This document shows, one piece after another, positions 42,328 to 51,767 of a DNA stretch of 64,000 nucleotides. Below the pieces are notes generated by a model. The model was not told the DNA's origin, searched no databases, and saw nothing but the letters and a program-made list of their open reading frames with translations. Each line of letters starts with the position of its first letter. Positions within the stretch are counted from its first letter, which is position 1. The translations under genes and the position numbers were made by a program. This DNA comes from Blastomonas ursincola (GTDB lineage: Bacteria > Pseudomonadota > Alphaproteobacteria > Sphingomonadales > Sphingomonadaceae): assembly GCF_013607875.1 (NCBI RefSeq), contig NZ_VDES01000005.1, positions 1 to 64,000 on the forward strand, read 5' to 3'.

Positions 42328-43623
42328 ATGAGCTTTTCCTGGGCCAAGCACTACGAACCCAAGTCCGATCTGACCAAATGGCTGGATGAGCGCCTGCCGC
42401 TCCCCCGTCTGGTCTATGGTGCGATCGGCGGCGGCTATCCTGTGCCGCGCAATCTCAATTATTTCTGGAATTTCGGCGTGCTCGCCGGCATCGCGCTGGT
42501 CATCCAGATCGTCACCGGCATCATCATGGCGATGCACTATGCGCCCAACGCGCTGGTCGCCTTCGATTCGACCGAACATATCATGCGCGACGTGAACTGG
42601 GGCTGGATGCTGCGCTATGCGCACGCCAACGGCGCCAGCTTCTTCTTCATCGTCGTCTATATCCATATCTTCCGCGGCCTCTATTTCAGCTCGTACAAGG
42701 CGCCGCGCGAAATGATCTGGCTGCTCGGCCTGGTCATCTTCCTGCTGATGATGGCGACCGCCTTCATGGGCTATGTGCTTCCCTGGGGCCAGATGAGCTT
42801 CTGGGGTGCCAAGGTGATCACCGGCCTGTTCGGCGCCATTCCGCTGGTCGGCGAACCGATCCAGACCTGGCTGCTCGGTGGTTTCGCCCCCGATAACGCC
42901 GCGCTGAACCGCTTCTTCTCGCTGCACTATCTGCTGCCGTTCGTCATCGCCGGTGTCGTCATCCTGCACATCTGGGCGCTGCACATCCCGGGCTCGTCGA
43001 ACCCGACCGGCGTGGAAGTGAAGTCGGAATCGGACACCGTGCCGTTCCATCCCTATTACACCGCGAAGGACGGTTTCGGCCTGGGCGTGTTCCTGATCCT
43101 GTTCTGCTCGGTGCTGTTCTTTGCGCCGAACGCACTGGGTCACCCGGACAACTACATCCCGGCCAACCCGCTCTCGACCCCGGCGCACATCGTTCCCGAA
43201 TGGTATTTCTGGCCGTTCTACGCGATCCTGCGCGCCTTCACCTTCGACTTCTTCATCGTGCCGGCCAAGCTGCTCGGCGTGCTGGCGATGTTCGCATCGA
43301 TCCTGCTGCTGTTCTTCCTGCCTTGGCTCGATCGCTCGCCCGTCCGTTCGGGCAACTATCGTCCGCTGTTCCGCACCTTCTTCATCATCCTGGTGCTGGA
43401 CGTGCTGCTGCTCGGCTATCTCGGCGGCGCACCGGCTGAAGAACCCTATGTGATGCTCAGCCAGCTGGCTTCGGCTTATTATTTCGCACACTTCCTGATC
43501 ATCCTGCCGATCATCTCGAAGATCGAAAAGCCCAAGCCGCTGCCCTTCTCGATCACCGAAGCGGTGCTCGGCAAGGACAGCTCCGGCTCGGTTGGTGGCC
43601 CTGCGCTGCAGCCCGCCGAATAA
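42328..43623 (+). CDS. petB: Cytochrome b of the bc1 complex
   Basis: This 431-aa integral membrane subunit has eight helices, two b-haems and both quinone sites. Recognisable are [40 protein letters not shown] with haem His, [20 protein letters not shown] (Qo site) and the conserved PEWYF motif ([16 protein letters not shown]). The extra C-terminal part (about residues 380-431) is typical of alphaproteobacterial cytochrome b. The gene is preceded by GAGGAG and lies 30 bp before petC. Confidence 0.98.
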   Translation: MSFSWAKHYEPKSDLTKWLDERLPLPRLVYGAIGGGYPVPRNLNYFWNFGVLAGIALVIQIVTGIIMAMHYAPNALVAFDSTEHIMRDVNWGWMLRYAHANGASFFFIVVYIHIFRGLYFSSYKAPREMIWLLGLVIFLLMMATAFMGYVLPWGQMSFWGAKVITGLFGAIPLVGEPIQTWLLGGFAPDNAALNRFFSLHYLLPFVIAGVVILHIWALHIPGSSNPTGVEVKSESDTVPFHPYYTAKDGFGLGVFLILFCSVLFFAPNALGHPDNYIPANPLSTPAHIVPEWYFWPFYAILRAFTFDFFIVPAKLLGVLAMFASILLLFFLPWLDRSPVRSGNYRPLFRTFFIILVLDVLLLGYLGGAPAEEPYVMLSQLASAYYFAHFLIILPIISKIEKPKPLPFSITEAVLGKDSSGSVGGPALQPAE

Positions 43624-43653
43624 GCCCTGACGCTAAAAGGAAAGTCATTCGAC

Positions 43654-44496
43654 ATGATTCGCATTGGTGCATTTTTGGTCGGGCTGTTCTTCAGCGGCTG
43701 GCTGCTGGTGTCCTTCGGAGTTGGCGCGGCCGCCTATATCAGCGAGCCGCCCCAGCCGACGGCAGAACATGAATTCCACCTCCACCCCAAGAAGCTGGCG
43801 CTGAGCAGCGATGGTCCGATGGGCAAGTTCGATCGCCAGCAGCTGCAGCGCGGTTTCCAGGTGTACAAGGAAGTCTGCTCGGCCTGCCACTCGATGCGTC
43901 TGGTCGCGTTCCGCAACCTGACCGAGCTGGGCTATACCGAGGACGAAGTGAAGGCGATCGCTGCCAACTGGGCGACGCAGACCCCGTCGATCGATCCGGC
44001 CACGGGCGAGCCGACCACGCGCAAGCCGCTGCCGCAGGACTATATCCCCTCGCCGCACGCCAACGAAACCGCCGCCCGAGCCGCCAACAACAACGCCCTG
44101 CCGCCTGATCTTTCGCTGATCACCAAGGCGCGTCACGGCGGTGCGGCCTATGTCTATTCGCTGCTGACCGGCTATCAGGATCCGCCGGCGGAACTCGCCA
44201 AGAAGTTCCCCGACGCGATGCCGGGACCGGGCCTCAACTATAACCCCTATTTCGCGAACCTGAACATCGCGATGGCCAACCCGCTGGGTAGCGACGGCAT
44301 CGTCACCTATTCGGACGGCACCAACGCCACCCGCGAACAGATGGCCAAGGACGTCGCCGCGTTCCTGGTGTGGACCGCAGAGCCCACGCTGGAAAAGCGC
44401 CACCAGACCGGCTGGGCCGTGCTGATCTTCCTGATCATCGCGACGGGCCTCGGCTATATGGCCTATCGCAACGTCTGGGCGGGCGTGAAGCACTAA
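43654..44496 (+). CDS. petC: Cytochrome c1 of the bc1 complex
   Basis: This 280-aa subunit with covalent haem c passes electrons to soluble cytochrome c. It has an N-terminal export segment (IGAFLVGLFFSGWLLVSFGV), the haem-binding CSACHSM (about residue 76), and NPYFANLNIAMANPLGSDGI, whose Met is the likely axial ligand region. A C-terminal anchor is TGWAVLIFLIIATGLGYMAY. AAAGGAAAG precedes the ATG. It is the last gene of petABC and is followed by a strong hairpin. Confidence 0.97.
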   Translation: MIRIGAFLVGLFFSGWLLVSFGVGAAAYISEPPQPTAEHEFHLHPKKLALSSDGPMGKFDRQQLQRGFQVYKEVCSACHSMRLVAFRNLTELGYTEDEVKAIAANWATQTPSIDPATGEPTTRKPLPQDYIPSPHANETAARAANNNALPPDLSLITKARHGGAAYVYSLLTGYQDPPAELAKKFPDAMPGPGLNYNPYFANLNIAMANPLGSDGIVTYSDGTNATREQMAKDVAAFLVWTAEPTLEKRHQTGWAVLIFLIIATGLGYMAYRNVWAGVKH

Positions 44497-44526
44497 GCTT
44501 CTGACGCCGCACAGAACCGAAAACCG

Positions 44527-44560
44527 ATCCGGCCCGGCAGCGCAAGCTTCCGGGCCGGAT
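44527..44560 (+). terminator. Terminator-like hairpin after petC
   Basis: ATCCGGCCCGG (44527-44537) pairs with CCGGGCCGGAT (44550-44560) over 11 bp. The following T-tract is poor (TGCGTTT). It probably defines the 3' end of the petABC message. Confidence 0.75.
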
Positions 44561-44783
44561 TGCGTTTGGGGTGCGGCGTTCAAGCTGTCCTCGAACAAGC
44601 TGGCCGTTCGGGAAGCGACCCCGTTTCTGTTTCTACCGGCTAATCGCAAGCTTGCCCTTCCGGACGCTCGCTCGCTAGCTTGTAACGGCGGCACCGAGTT
44701 GACGCCCAGTCCATCAACCTTGGCTCCAAGCAACATCCCAGACACCGCTTGCGAAAGCAGGTCGATTCAGAGAAAGATGCCTT

Positions 44784-45551
44784 ATGGCATTCCTAGTTCT
44801 GTTCTTTGCTCTCGTTACGGCGGCAACGGTCGATACGCAAAGTGAGGGCGCGCCCACCAATGATGAGGCGCAGCCATCAAGTGCTTGTCGCTATGACTTG
44901 GCGATCCGCACCAGTAATGCTGCTCGCTCATGGAACGACTTTGAGTTTGATACCCAGAAGCTTGGCGGGCCAATGTGGTACAACTCTCGAGGCTGTTATG
45001 TCCAAGCCGTTGAGGCTGCCCGCGATTATCTCGCCACAGGGCCGCTGCTGACAACCCGCCAGCACGCGATCACGACCTTCCACATGTCGCGCAATCTCGC
45101 GCGTTCCGGAGCAGATGCAGGTACGCGTGCAGCCGCAGCGCTGCTAGCGGCTGCATCCCGACGAGCGGATCAGGCTCCAGATGCCGCGCTTGATTGGAAC
45201 ACATATGTTACTGGGTTTACCGCCTACCTTACTGGCGATCGCGCTACTCTGGAACGCGCGCGGGATGCGTTGATAGCAGCAAGTGGCGAGGGCAACGTGA
45301 CAAATGCAGCTGTCTTGGCGCGAGCAGCCCGTTGCATCGAGCGCCCGTTTCTGGATGTCGAGACAAGCGACGACTGTCGCGCACCGGAGCCCGATCGCGG
45401 GGCACCGTCAGGCTACGATGATGCAGCCGCCTCACATCATGGTCCCTGGTCTTGCATAAATGACAAGGATTGCGTTCGAGAGATTGTGCGAGCAGCCCCC
45501 TCTCCCCTCCGAGGGAGAGGGTTGCGAAGCCTTATGAGCGAAGCGAATTAG
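44784..45551 (+). CDS. Secreted protein of unknown function with repeat-derived C-terminus
   Basis: I do not recognise this 255-aa protein. It has a short signal-like N-terminus (MAFLVLFFALVTAA), Cys at positions that could pair (SACRYDL, SRGCYV, ARCIERP, DDCRAPE, SCINDKDC) and a central Ala-rich helical part. The last 18 or so residues (APSPLRGRGLRSLMSEAN) are translated from a palindromic repeat at 45495-45571, so the original C-terminus was probably lost or extended. Codon use is less GC-rich than in neighbours, which suggests later acquisition. It stands between petABC and a second orphan gene. Confidence 0.6.
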   Translation: MAFLVLFFALVTAATVDTQSEGAPTNDEAQPSSACRYDLAIRTSNAARSWNDFEFDTQKLGGPMWYNSRGCYVQAVEAARDYLATGPLLTTRQHAITTFHMSRNLARSGADAGTRAAAALLAAASRRADQAPDAALDWNTYVTGFTAYLTGDRATLERARDALIAASGEGNVTNAAVLARAARCIERPFLDVETSDDCRAPEPDRGAPSGYDDAAASHHGPWSCINDKDCVREIVRAAPSPLRGRGLRSLMSEAN

Positions 45552-45571
45552 GCGAAGCTGGGAGAGGGGGC
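45495..45571. repeat. Palindromic repeat element with 12-bp terminal inverted repeats
   Basis: GCCCCCTCTCCC (45495-45506) and GGGAGAGGGGGC (45560-45571) are perfect inverted ends. The left end also pairs with GGGAGAGGG at 45513-45521, giving an alternative hairpin. It reads through as SPLRGRGLRSLMSEAN, and the stop codon of the upstream gene lies inside it. This type of mini-element is common in sphingomonad intergenic regions, from general knowledge. Confidence 0.8.
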
Positions 45572-45600
45572 CATGCACCCACGCCGAAGTCATAGCGGGG

Positions 45601-45626
45601 CCTTCGACGAGCTCAGGCTGAGCGGA
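45601..45626. repeat. Second short palindromic element
   Basis: The stretch from 45601 contains GCTCAG-G-CTGAGC (45611-45623) inside CCTTCGACGAGCTCAGGCTG, the core of a widespread intergenic repeat. It lies 30 bp after the first element, so the two types cluster here. Confidence 0.6.
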
Positions 45627-45700
45627 GCTGGGGTATGCTAAGACCTGCGTTCGTTTTGCGACGCCATTGCTGCCGTCCGTAAATTGGGTCACAATGCCAT

Positions 45701-46177
45701 ATGCGCAAAGATCAAGCAGTTCGCTGGGTGCCGACTGACGATTTGCCCGAGCTTCCTCTTGCAGCTTTGGACCTTTCATACGACGCGTCGCAAAACCTTC
45801 TTACGGCCCATGTATATTTTCGGGACTTATCCGCAGCTGGCCTCCCCCAGTTTGAGCCGCACATTCGTGGGCTGACGATTGCTTTCAATAACGTCGAAGC
45901 GTTCAAGGCCTATGAGGAGTACGCCGACCCTATCTATGCTGCAGGTGATGATGTCCCTTTGCTCACTGAAAGCGTGCCCTATGGCGGGACATGGGGCTTG
46001 ATCCAGATGCATCGTTCTTCATGGCTTGAGCGGCTTTCCATACGAAACGGGAGTTGGTCAGCTGAAACAGCCAGTCACTGGGTAGTGAAGACGGGCGATA
46101 TGGTGCTGCATGTTGCAACTCGGCTCGGTACCGCGCCCGACTTCCAAGGCTGGCTGGAGAAGTCTGAGCAAGAATAA
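45701..46177 (+). CDS. Hypothetical 158-aa protein
   Basis: No family recognised. The product is acidic, soluble-looking and beta-rich: DLPELPLAALDLSYDASQNL, HIRGLTIAFNNVEAFKAYEE, YGGTWGLIQMHRSSWLERLS, HWVVKTGDMVLHVATRLGTA. It ends in WLEKSEQE. The pattern suggests a small beta-sandwich, as in some immunity or ligand-binding proteins, but that is a guess. Composition is lower in GC than surrounding core genes and no clear ribosome-binding site is seen, so it may be a recent or decaying insertion. Confidence 0.5.
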   Translation: MRKDQAVRWVPTDDLPELPLAALDLSYDASQNLLTAHVYFRDLSAAGLPQFEPHIRGLTIAFNNVEAFKAYEEYADPIYAAGDDVPLLTESVPYGGTWGLIQMHRSSWLERLSIRNGSWSAETASHWVVKTGDMVLHVATRLGTAPDFQGWLEKSEQE

Positions 46178-46260
46178 TTGCGATCAGCCGCAAATCAGGC
46201 GGTGTCTGCTATAACTGATCGCAATGCTCACGCCCGAAATTGGACGCCCGCCGTACCGCC

Positions 46261-48396
46261 CTACTGCCCCTCTTCCTCGCGCAATCTCGGCGCGACCCGG
46301 TCGTCCTGCGGGTTCGGCGGCGGTCTGCGCACTGGCGGGCGCGGTTCGGCCTGGCGGACCTGCGGGCGTTGCGGCTGAGTGTCGCGGCCCAGAGCGCGGT
46401 CGATGAAATTCTCGTCGAGCCGTTCGGGCTGTTGCGCCTCGCCCGGGATGCCGCCGCCGTTCTGGGGCGGGCTGATGCCTTCGCCCTGGCCGACCGGATT
46501 GCCGTTCTCGTCGATGAAGATCACGTCGTCGGGCGAGCCGAAATAGGCCTCGTCATCGGGCTCCAGCTCGGATTCGGGAAGCTTGAGCTCGGTCTCGAAC
46601 GGCTCGATCTTGCGCTTGGCTACCGCGACCTTCATGAAAGCGGCAAAGGCGCGCGCGGGCGCGGTGCCGCCCTGGAGGCCGCCCACGGGCCGGGCATCGT
46701 CGCGGCCCATCCACACGCCGGTGGTGATGCCGCTCGAAAAGCCGAGGAACCAGCCGTCCTTGTTGCTGTTCGTCGTGCCGGTCTTGCCCGCGACGGGCCG
46801 GCCGATCTGTGCGGCGCGGCCGGTGCCGACATTGACTGCGGTCTGCAGCAGGTCGGTCATGCCCGCCGTGACATAGGGGGGCACCAGCACCTGGCTCATG
46901 TCCGCCTCGTGCTGGTAGAGCAGCTCGCCCTTGCTCGTCGTCACCTTGGTGATGCCATAGGGCGCGATGGCCACGCCGCCCGAGCTGACCCCGGCAAAGG
47001 CGCGCACCATGTCGATCACGCGCACTTCGGACGATCCCAGCACCATCGAGGGCAGGGTGGTGATCGGCGTGGTGATCCCGAAGCGGCGCGCCATGTTGGC
47101 GATCGTGCTGGTGCCGACATCCTCGCCGATACGCGCGGCGACGGTGTTCTTCGAATAGGCAAAGGCGGTGCGCAGCGAGATGTCGCCGGCATAGCTGCCG
47201 CCGCTGTTGCGCGGGGTCCAGCCGCCGATGGTGATCGGCGCGTCGGTGACGATGTCCTCGGGCTTGTAGCCCGCCTCGAGCGCGGCCATGTAGACGAACA
47301 GCTTCCACGCCGATCCCGGCTGACGCAAGGCGCTGACGGCGCGGTTATAGTTCGAGGTGACGTAATCGGTGCCGCCGACCATCGCGCGCACCGCGCCATC
47401 GCGGTCGAGCGCGACCAGTGCTCCCTGTGCGCCTCCGGGGACATAGGCCTGGATTGCTGCGGTCCCTGCACGCTGCATATTGAGGTCGAGCGTCGTCCAC
47501 ACCACGATCGGCTCGTCATTCCCCTCGATCAGCGTATCGAGCTGTGGCAGCGCCCAGTCGGTGAAATAGCGCACCGAATTCTGGCCCTTTTCCGGCGCGA
47601 ACTTCACCGCGTCCAGATCGGCCTCGGCGGCTTGCGCGGGCGTGATGGTGCCGACATCCTGCATCACCTGCAGCACCACCCCGGCGCGGCCGATCGCTGC
47701 CTCGCTGTCGGCGGTGGGCGAATAGCGCGACGGGGCCTTGACCAGCCCGGCGATGATCGCTGCCTCGGCGAGCGAGAGCGTGGTCGCATCGTGGTTGAAG
47801 AACTTGCGTGAGGCGGAATCGACGCCATAGGCGCCGCCGCCGAAATAGACCTTGTTGAGATACAGCTCGAGAATCTGGTCCTTGCTGAACTTCTGCTCGA
47901 GCGCGAGCGCGAGGATGCCCTCGCGGATCTTGCGGGTATACGAGCGGCTGTTGCTGAGGAAGATGTTGCGCGCCAGCTGCTGGGTGATGGTCGAGGTCGC
48001 GCGCAGCCGTCCGCCGCCGCTCGCGGTGGTGAAGATCGCGCGGCCGATGCCGATCACGTCGACGCCGGGATGATAGGCGAAGCGCCGGTCCTCGACCGAG
48101 ATCATCGCATCCTTCATCACCTGCGGGATGTCCTCGATGTCGAGCCACTCGCCGAAACTGGGGCCGAGCTGCATGATCTCGGTGCCGTCGGCGGCCTTGA
48201 CCAGGATCATCTGGCCGTTGGGCGAGGACTTGAGATCGTTGAAGCTGGGCAGCGATCCCATCACCGTCGCCACCGCGACAACCAGCGCGATCAGCCCGAA
48301 AAAGCTGGTCGCGGCACCGATCTTGACGATGCGCCAGAACCAGAGGCGGGCCCCGCTTCTGGGTGCGGCCGTGCCGCCCTTGTCTTTCACCGCCAT
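46261..48396 (-). CDS. Penicillin-binding protein 1A (bifunctional)
   Basis: This 711-aa class A penicillin-binding protein polymerises and cross-links peptidoglycan. After a short cytoplasmic stretch comes one membrane anchor (FFGLIALVVAVATVMGSLPS). The glycosyltransferase domain has SVEDRRFAYHPGVD (catalytic Glu, about residue 100) and TITQQLARNIFLSNSRSYTR. The transpeptidase domain has SAWK (SxxK, about 358), SKN (SxN) and KTG in VAGKTGTTNSNKDGWF (about 533). The C-terminal 110 residues are Pro/Arg-rich and disordered. The start at 48396 avoids an upstream extension. Confidence 0.93.
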   Translation of the reverse strand: MAVKDKGGTAAPRSGARLWFWRIVKIGAATSFFGLIALVVAVATVMGSLPSFNDLKSSPNGQMILVKAADGTEIMQLGPSFGEWLDIEDIPQVMKDAMISVEDRRFAYHPGVDVIGIGRAIFTTASGGGRLRATSTITQQLARNIFLSNSRSYTRKIREGILALALEQKFSKDQILELYLNKVYFGGGAYGVDSASRKFFNHDATTLSLAEAAIIAGLVKAPSRYSPTADSEAAIGRAGVVLQVMQDVGTITPAQAAEADLDAVKFAPEKGQNSVRYFTDWALPQLDTLIEGNDEPIVVWTTLDLNMQRAGTAAIQAYVPGGAQGALVALDRDGAVRAMVGGTDYVTSNYNRAVSALRQPGSAWKLFVYMAALEAGYKPEDIVTDAPITIGGWTPRNSGGSYAGDISLRTAFAYSKNTVAARIGEDVGTSTIANMARRFGITTPITTLPSMVLGSSEVRVIDMVRAFAGVSSGGVAIAPYGITKVTTSKGELLYQHEADMSQVLVPPYVTAGMTDLLQTAVNVGTGRAAQIGRPVAGKTGTTNSNKDGWFLGFSSGITTGVWMGRDDARPVGGLQGGTAPARAFAAFMKVAVAKRKIEPFETELKLPESELEPDDEAYFGSPDDVIFIDENGNPVGQGEGISPPQNGGGIPGEAQQPERLDENFIDRALGRDTQPQRPQVRQAEPRPPVRRPPPNPQDDRVAPRLREEEGQ

Positions 48397-48480
48397 GCCA
48401 GATTGGCCCCTGTGTTCCCTGCTGCGTGCCGCGTCGCGTGTCGGCGGCAAAGCGCCGCTCTATATGGTTTTCGGCTTTCG

Positions 48481-49110
48481 CTATGCTGAATATCGCGTTG
48501 ACCCGGCCTCGCCAAGCCGTTTCCCACGCGTATCGAGCGCATGGCGGCGCGCGATTTCAAGATCTTGCGGCGTATTGACGTTCATCAGGGCACCGGCGTC
48601 TGGAAAGCACACCGCGCGCATGCCGATGGCCTCGCCCAGCCGCTGCAGCGACCAGCGTTCCTGGCATCGATCGGGCGGCAGCGCCTGCAGCACTGCGCGT
48701 GCGCTCCACAGCGCGAACACCGGTTGCAGCGCGCCATCTGCCTCGGCCATGGCGAGCGGGGCCTCGACCATCAGCCGCGCGGCCAGATCGTCGGGGACGA
48801 ACGGCGCATCGACCGGACAGGTGACGAACGCGTCGCCGCCCCGGGCGCGCAGCGCGCTCGCGATCGATCGGATCGCGCCGACCGGGCCTGCGGGTGCACG
48901 GGCCTCGTCGCGGATGACGGCAAGGCCCGTGGCATAATCGTGCGCGGCCGACAGCCAGAGCGTGCCTGCCTGGCGTGCGAGCCGGGCCAGCACCCGGTCG
49001 ATCATGCGCTGCCCGTCGATCTCGGCGAGCGCCTTGTCCTGTCCCTGCATCCGCCGCGACTGCCCGCCTGCGAGCAGCACGATCACGGGGTCTTGCAATG
49101 GTTCAGGCAT
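48481..49110 (-). CDS. mobA: Molybdenum cofactor guanylyltransferase
   Basis: MobA attaches GMP to molybdopterin to form the MGD cofactor. The 209-aa nucleotidyltransferase has the GTP-binding loop LLAGGQSRRMQGQDKALAEI at the N-terminus, VTCPVDAPFVPDDLAARLM (metal-binding Asp) and the C-terminal ALMNVNTPQDLEIARRH. It lies 10 bp after the mitofilin-like gene at the end of hemC-hemD-mitofilin-mobA. The MsrP-type enzyme at 11.9 kb would not need MGD, so other molybdoenzymes are expected elsewhere. Confidence 0.93.
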   Translation of the reverse strand: MPEPLQDPVIVLLAGGQSRRMQGQDKALAEIDGQRMIDRVLARLARQAGTLWLSAAHDYATGLAVIRDEARAPAGPVGAIRSIASALRARGGDAFVTCPVDAPFVPDDLAARLMVEAPLAMAEADGALQPVFALWSARAVLQALPPDRCQERWSLQRLGEAIGMRAVCFPDAGALMNVNTPQDLEIARRHALDTRGKRLGEAGSTRYSA

Positions 49111-49119
49111 CGGCAGGCC

Positions 49120-50025
49120 TCAGCCTGCGGGCGGAGCCAGCGGCGATGGCTGCTCGATCGGCTGGCCGGTCGCATCGCGCAGGCCGCGCGGCTCCAGGAT
49201 CGCGGCGCTTTCGATGATGTCGAGCGCGCGCCGTGCCTCGGCATAGCTGCGCGCCTTGGCGATCCAGTCCGCAGCCTTGGCGCGACCGGGAAGCTTCTCG
49301 ATCTCGCCGAGCGCGGCCTCGACCCGGCCCGCCTCAAGATAGCGCCGCGCGCGCTGCACGCGCTGGGTCGGGGTCTGCGATTCCTTGCCCGCCTGTTCGA
49401 TCACGAACAGTTCGCTCGCCTCGCGATGCAGAGCCGCCCAGAAGCTCTCATTGGCAGCGCGGCCCGATCCCAGCGAGGGGCCGATCTCGTCGAGCTGCGC
49501 GCGCAGCTGGTCCATCGTCACCGGATTTTTCGAGGCGCGGATGATGGTGGCCACGGCATTGGGCTGCGCCGTGCCGAAGCGCAGCTGCAACTGGCCTTCC
49601 AGATAGCCCAGCGCCGATGCCCGGTCGAGCGCGCGGCGCGCGGCAAAGGCGATCAGCAACCCTTCGGCGCGCCCGGCATTGCCCGACGCCGCCTGGGCCT
49701 GGACGTTGATCAGCGACAGCCGGTTTTCCAGCTCCGCCACGCGCTGGTCGAGCGCGCCGGGTGGCACCGGGCCGCTGAGCATCCCTGTCGCCATCGACGG
49801 CGGGACCGCTGCAGGGGCCGGGCTGGCTGGATCTGCGGTGATCACGTTGCGGTCGATCGCAGCCTGGGGCGGGGCTGGCGTTTCGAACCAGCCGGACCGG
49901 GTGATGATCCAGCCGGAGAGCACCGCTCCACCGACAAAGGCAAGCAGCAGCAGGATCAGCAGCGAGCGCCCGCTCGCCCCCTGCCCCTGGCTGGGGCTTG
50001 CCTGGCGGGGTGTATCCACGTTCAT
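49120..50025 (-). CDS. Mitofilin-like membrane protein (HemX-related position)
   Basis: This 301-aa inner-membrane protein has one N-terminal transmembrane helix (LLILLLLAFVGGAVLSGWII) after a short Gln/Ser-rich tail. A Pro/Ala linker follows, then a coiled-coil (DQRVAELENRLSLINVQAQA) and a helical domain ending in AGRVEAALGEIEKLPGRAKA and WIAKARSYAEARRALDIIES. The last block is the mitofilin signature of alphaproteobacterial proteins that follow hemD. Its start overlaps the stop of hemD (ATGA). A role in membrane shaping or haem-enzyme organisation is inferred only. Confidence 0.85.
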   Translation of the reverse strand: MNVDTPRQASPSQGQGASGRSLLILLLLAFVGGAVLSGWIITRSGWFETPAPPQAAIDRNVITADPASPAPAAVPPSMATGMLSGPVPPGALDQRVAELENRLSLINVQAQAASGNAGRAEGLLIAFAARRALDRASALGYLEGQLQLRFGTAQPNAVATIIRASKNPVTMDQLRAQLDEIGPSLGSGRAANESFWAALHREASELFVIEQAGKESQTPTQRVQRARRYLEAGRVEAALGEIEKLPGRAKAADWIAKARSYAEARRALDIIESAAILEPRGLRDATGQPIEQPSPLAPPAG

Positions 50026-50747
50026 TCGGTCTCCGGCTTTTTCGCCCGTTGGCGTCCCGCCTCATGCTGGCACAGCGTGGCGACGACGTCCAGCAAGGCG
50101 CGGTCGTCAGCGGCGGCAGCGATGCGCACGCTGGCCCAGCCGTCGCCCGCTGCATCGACCAGCGCCGGAGCGAACAGCGCAAGGCTGATATGGCCACGAT
50201 CAATGCCTGCGCTGTCGACCAGCGTGCCGAAATGCTGTGCCGCGCGCGCCGAATGGAGCAGCACGATCGCAGGTCCCGTCAGCGCCTCGCGAAGGGCATC
50301 GGGCATCGGCAGCGCGCGCGAGCGATAGACGATGCGCGTATCGATCGCCAGGCGCGACGCGGGGAGATCGACCCGGTCCTCGCCCGCCAGCCGCAGCACG
50401 TGCAGATGCCCGTCCTCGACCAGCATCGGCAGCATCGCGGCAAGGCCTCCCGTGCCCTGGCCGCGCACGCGGAAGCCCAGATCGCTCGCCATGCGCGCGG
50501 TCTTGCCGCCAACGGCATAGACCGGCAGGCCCTTGAGGTCGGCGAGGGCCGGGCCGCCATGGCGGAACACATTGGCGCTGCCCACGAGCAGCGCGTCATA
50601 GGCTTGCGGGTCGGCGGGCGTCCAGGCGACCGGCTCGATCGCGAACAGCGGGGTCACCAGCGGGTCGTGACCGTTGGCGCGCAGCGCCTGTGCGGTCGCG
50701 GTCGCGCCGGGCTGCGGGCGCAGCACGATGATGCGCGCGCCTGCCAT
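50022..50747 (-). CDS. hemD: Uroporphyrinogen-III synthase
   Basis: HemD closes hydroxymethylbilane to uroporphyrinogen III. The 241-aa protein is poorly conserved, as the family is, but shows RIIVLRPQPGATATAQALRA at the N-terminus, PVYAVGGKTARMASDLGFRV in the middle and RAAQHFGTLVDSAGIDRGHI later. The start at 50747 overlaps the stop of hemC (TGATG), and the 3' end overlaps the mitofilin-like gene, so translation is coupled. Confidence 0.9.
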   Translation of the reverse strand: MAGARIIVLRPQPGATATAQALRANGHDPLVTPLFAIEPVAWTPADPQAYDALLVGSANVFRHGGPALADLKGLPVYAVGGKTARMASDLGFRVRGQGTGGLAAMLPMLVEDGHLHVLRLAGEDRVDLPASRLAIDTRIVYRSRALPMPDALREALTGPAIVLLHSARAAQHFGTLVDSAGIDRGHISLALFAPALVDAAGDGWASVRIAAAADDRALLDVVATLCQHEAGRQRAKKPETE

Positions 50748-51727
50748 CACGCGGGGTTGAACAGCCGGGTGATCGTCTCGGGGGCGCGGGCGAGCAGTTC
50801 GGCAGCAAGGCTGGCCGGGCCCTGCGCATCGCCAGGGGCAAAGCGCGCCTCGCCCGCGACGTGCTCGGCACCATCTTCCGAATAGAGCATCGCGCGCAGG
50901 TGGACCGTCTCGCCATCCATCCGCGCGAGTGCCGCCACCGCCGAATGGCAATCGCCGCCCAGCGCGAACAGCAGCGCGCGTTCGGCGCGCACGCAGATCG
51001 AGGTGGGGGCGTTGTCGATGCCGCCGATCAGCGCGCGCATCGGAGCGTCATCGGCGCGCACCTCCACGCCGACCGCGCCCTGCGAGGGGGCAGGCAACCA
51101 GGTATCGCTGTCGAGCCGCGCCGAGACGAGCCCATCGAGCGTTTCGCCGAGGCGATCGAGCCCGGCGGCGGCGAGCAGCGTCGCATCGGCCTCGCCCGCC
51201 TGCAGCTTGCCGATGCGCGTGGCGACATTGCCGCGGAACAGCACGGTGGTGATGTCCGGGCGAATGCTGCGGATCTGCGCGGCGCGGCGCGGCGAGCTGG
51301 TGCCGAAGCGCGCACCTTGCGGCAACGCCTCGATGCTGGTCGCGCCCAGCAGCACGTCGCGCACATCGGCGCGCGGCAGCATTGCGGCGATGTGGAAAGC
51401 ATCGGGCCGGACGGTCTCGACATCCTTCATCGAATGCACCGACAGGTCGATCGCGCCGCCGCCCAATGACCAGTCGAGCTCGCGCGTCCACAAGGCCTTG
51501 CCGCCGACATCGGCAAGCGGGCGGTCGGTGATGCGGTCCCCGCTCGCCACCACGGGGGAGAGTTCGACCTGATCCTCGGTCAAGCCCCAACGCTCGCGAA
51601 GCGCAGCGGCGGTCATCCGCGCCTGCGCCATGGCCAGCGGCGAGGCGCGCGTGCCCAGCCGGATCGGCCTTTGTTCCAGAATTTCCGCTATCCCCTCGGG
51701 CAGGCCCGCATGTGTCTCGTTACCCAT
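50747..51727 (-). CDS. hemC: Porphobilinogen deaminase (hydroxymethylbilane synthase)
   Basis: HemC joins four porphobilinogens into hydroxymethylbilane. The 326-aa product has IRLGTRASPLAMAQARMTAA, the substrate-binding LSVHSMKDVETVRPDAFHIA, FGTSSPRRAAQIRSIRPDIT and GNVATRIGKLQAGEADATLL. FALGGDCHSAVAALARMDGE carries the Cys that holds the dipyrromethane cofactor. It begins 40 bp from tsaD, with which it is divergent, a common alphaproteobacterial order. Confidence 0.97.
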   Translation of the reverse strand: MGNETHAGLPEGIAEILEQRPIRLGTRASPLAMAQARMTAAALRERWGLTEDQVELSPVVASGDRITDRPLADVGGKALWTRELDWSLGGGAIDLSVHSMKDVETVRPDAFHIAAMLPRADVRDVLLGATSIEALPQGARFGTSSPRRAAQIRSIRPDITTVLFRGNVATRIGKLQAGEADATLLAAAGLDRLGETLDGLVSARLDSDTWLPAPSQGAVGVEVRADDAPMRALIGGIDNAPTSICVRAERALLFALGGDCHSAVAALARMDGETVHLRAMLYSEDGAEHVAGEARFAPGDAQGPASLAAELLARAPETITRLFNPA

Positions 51728-51767
51728 GCCCTTGTGCTAGCGGCGTATGCCGATAAGGGGAAGCCTT

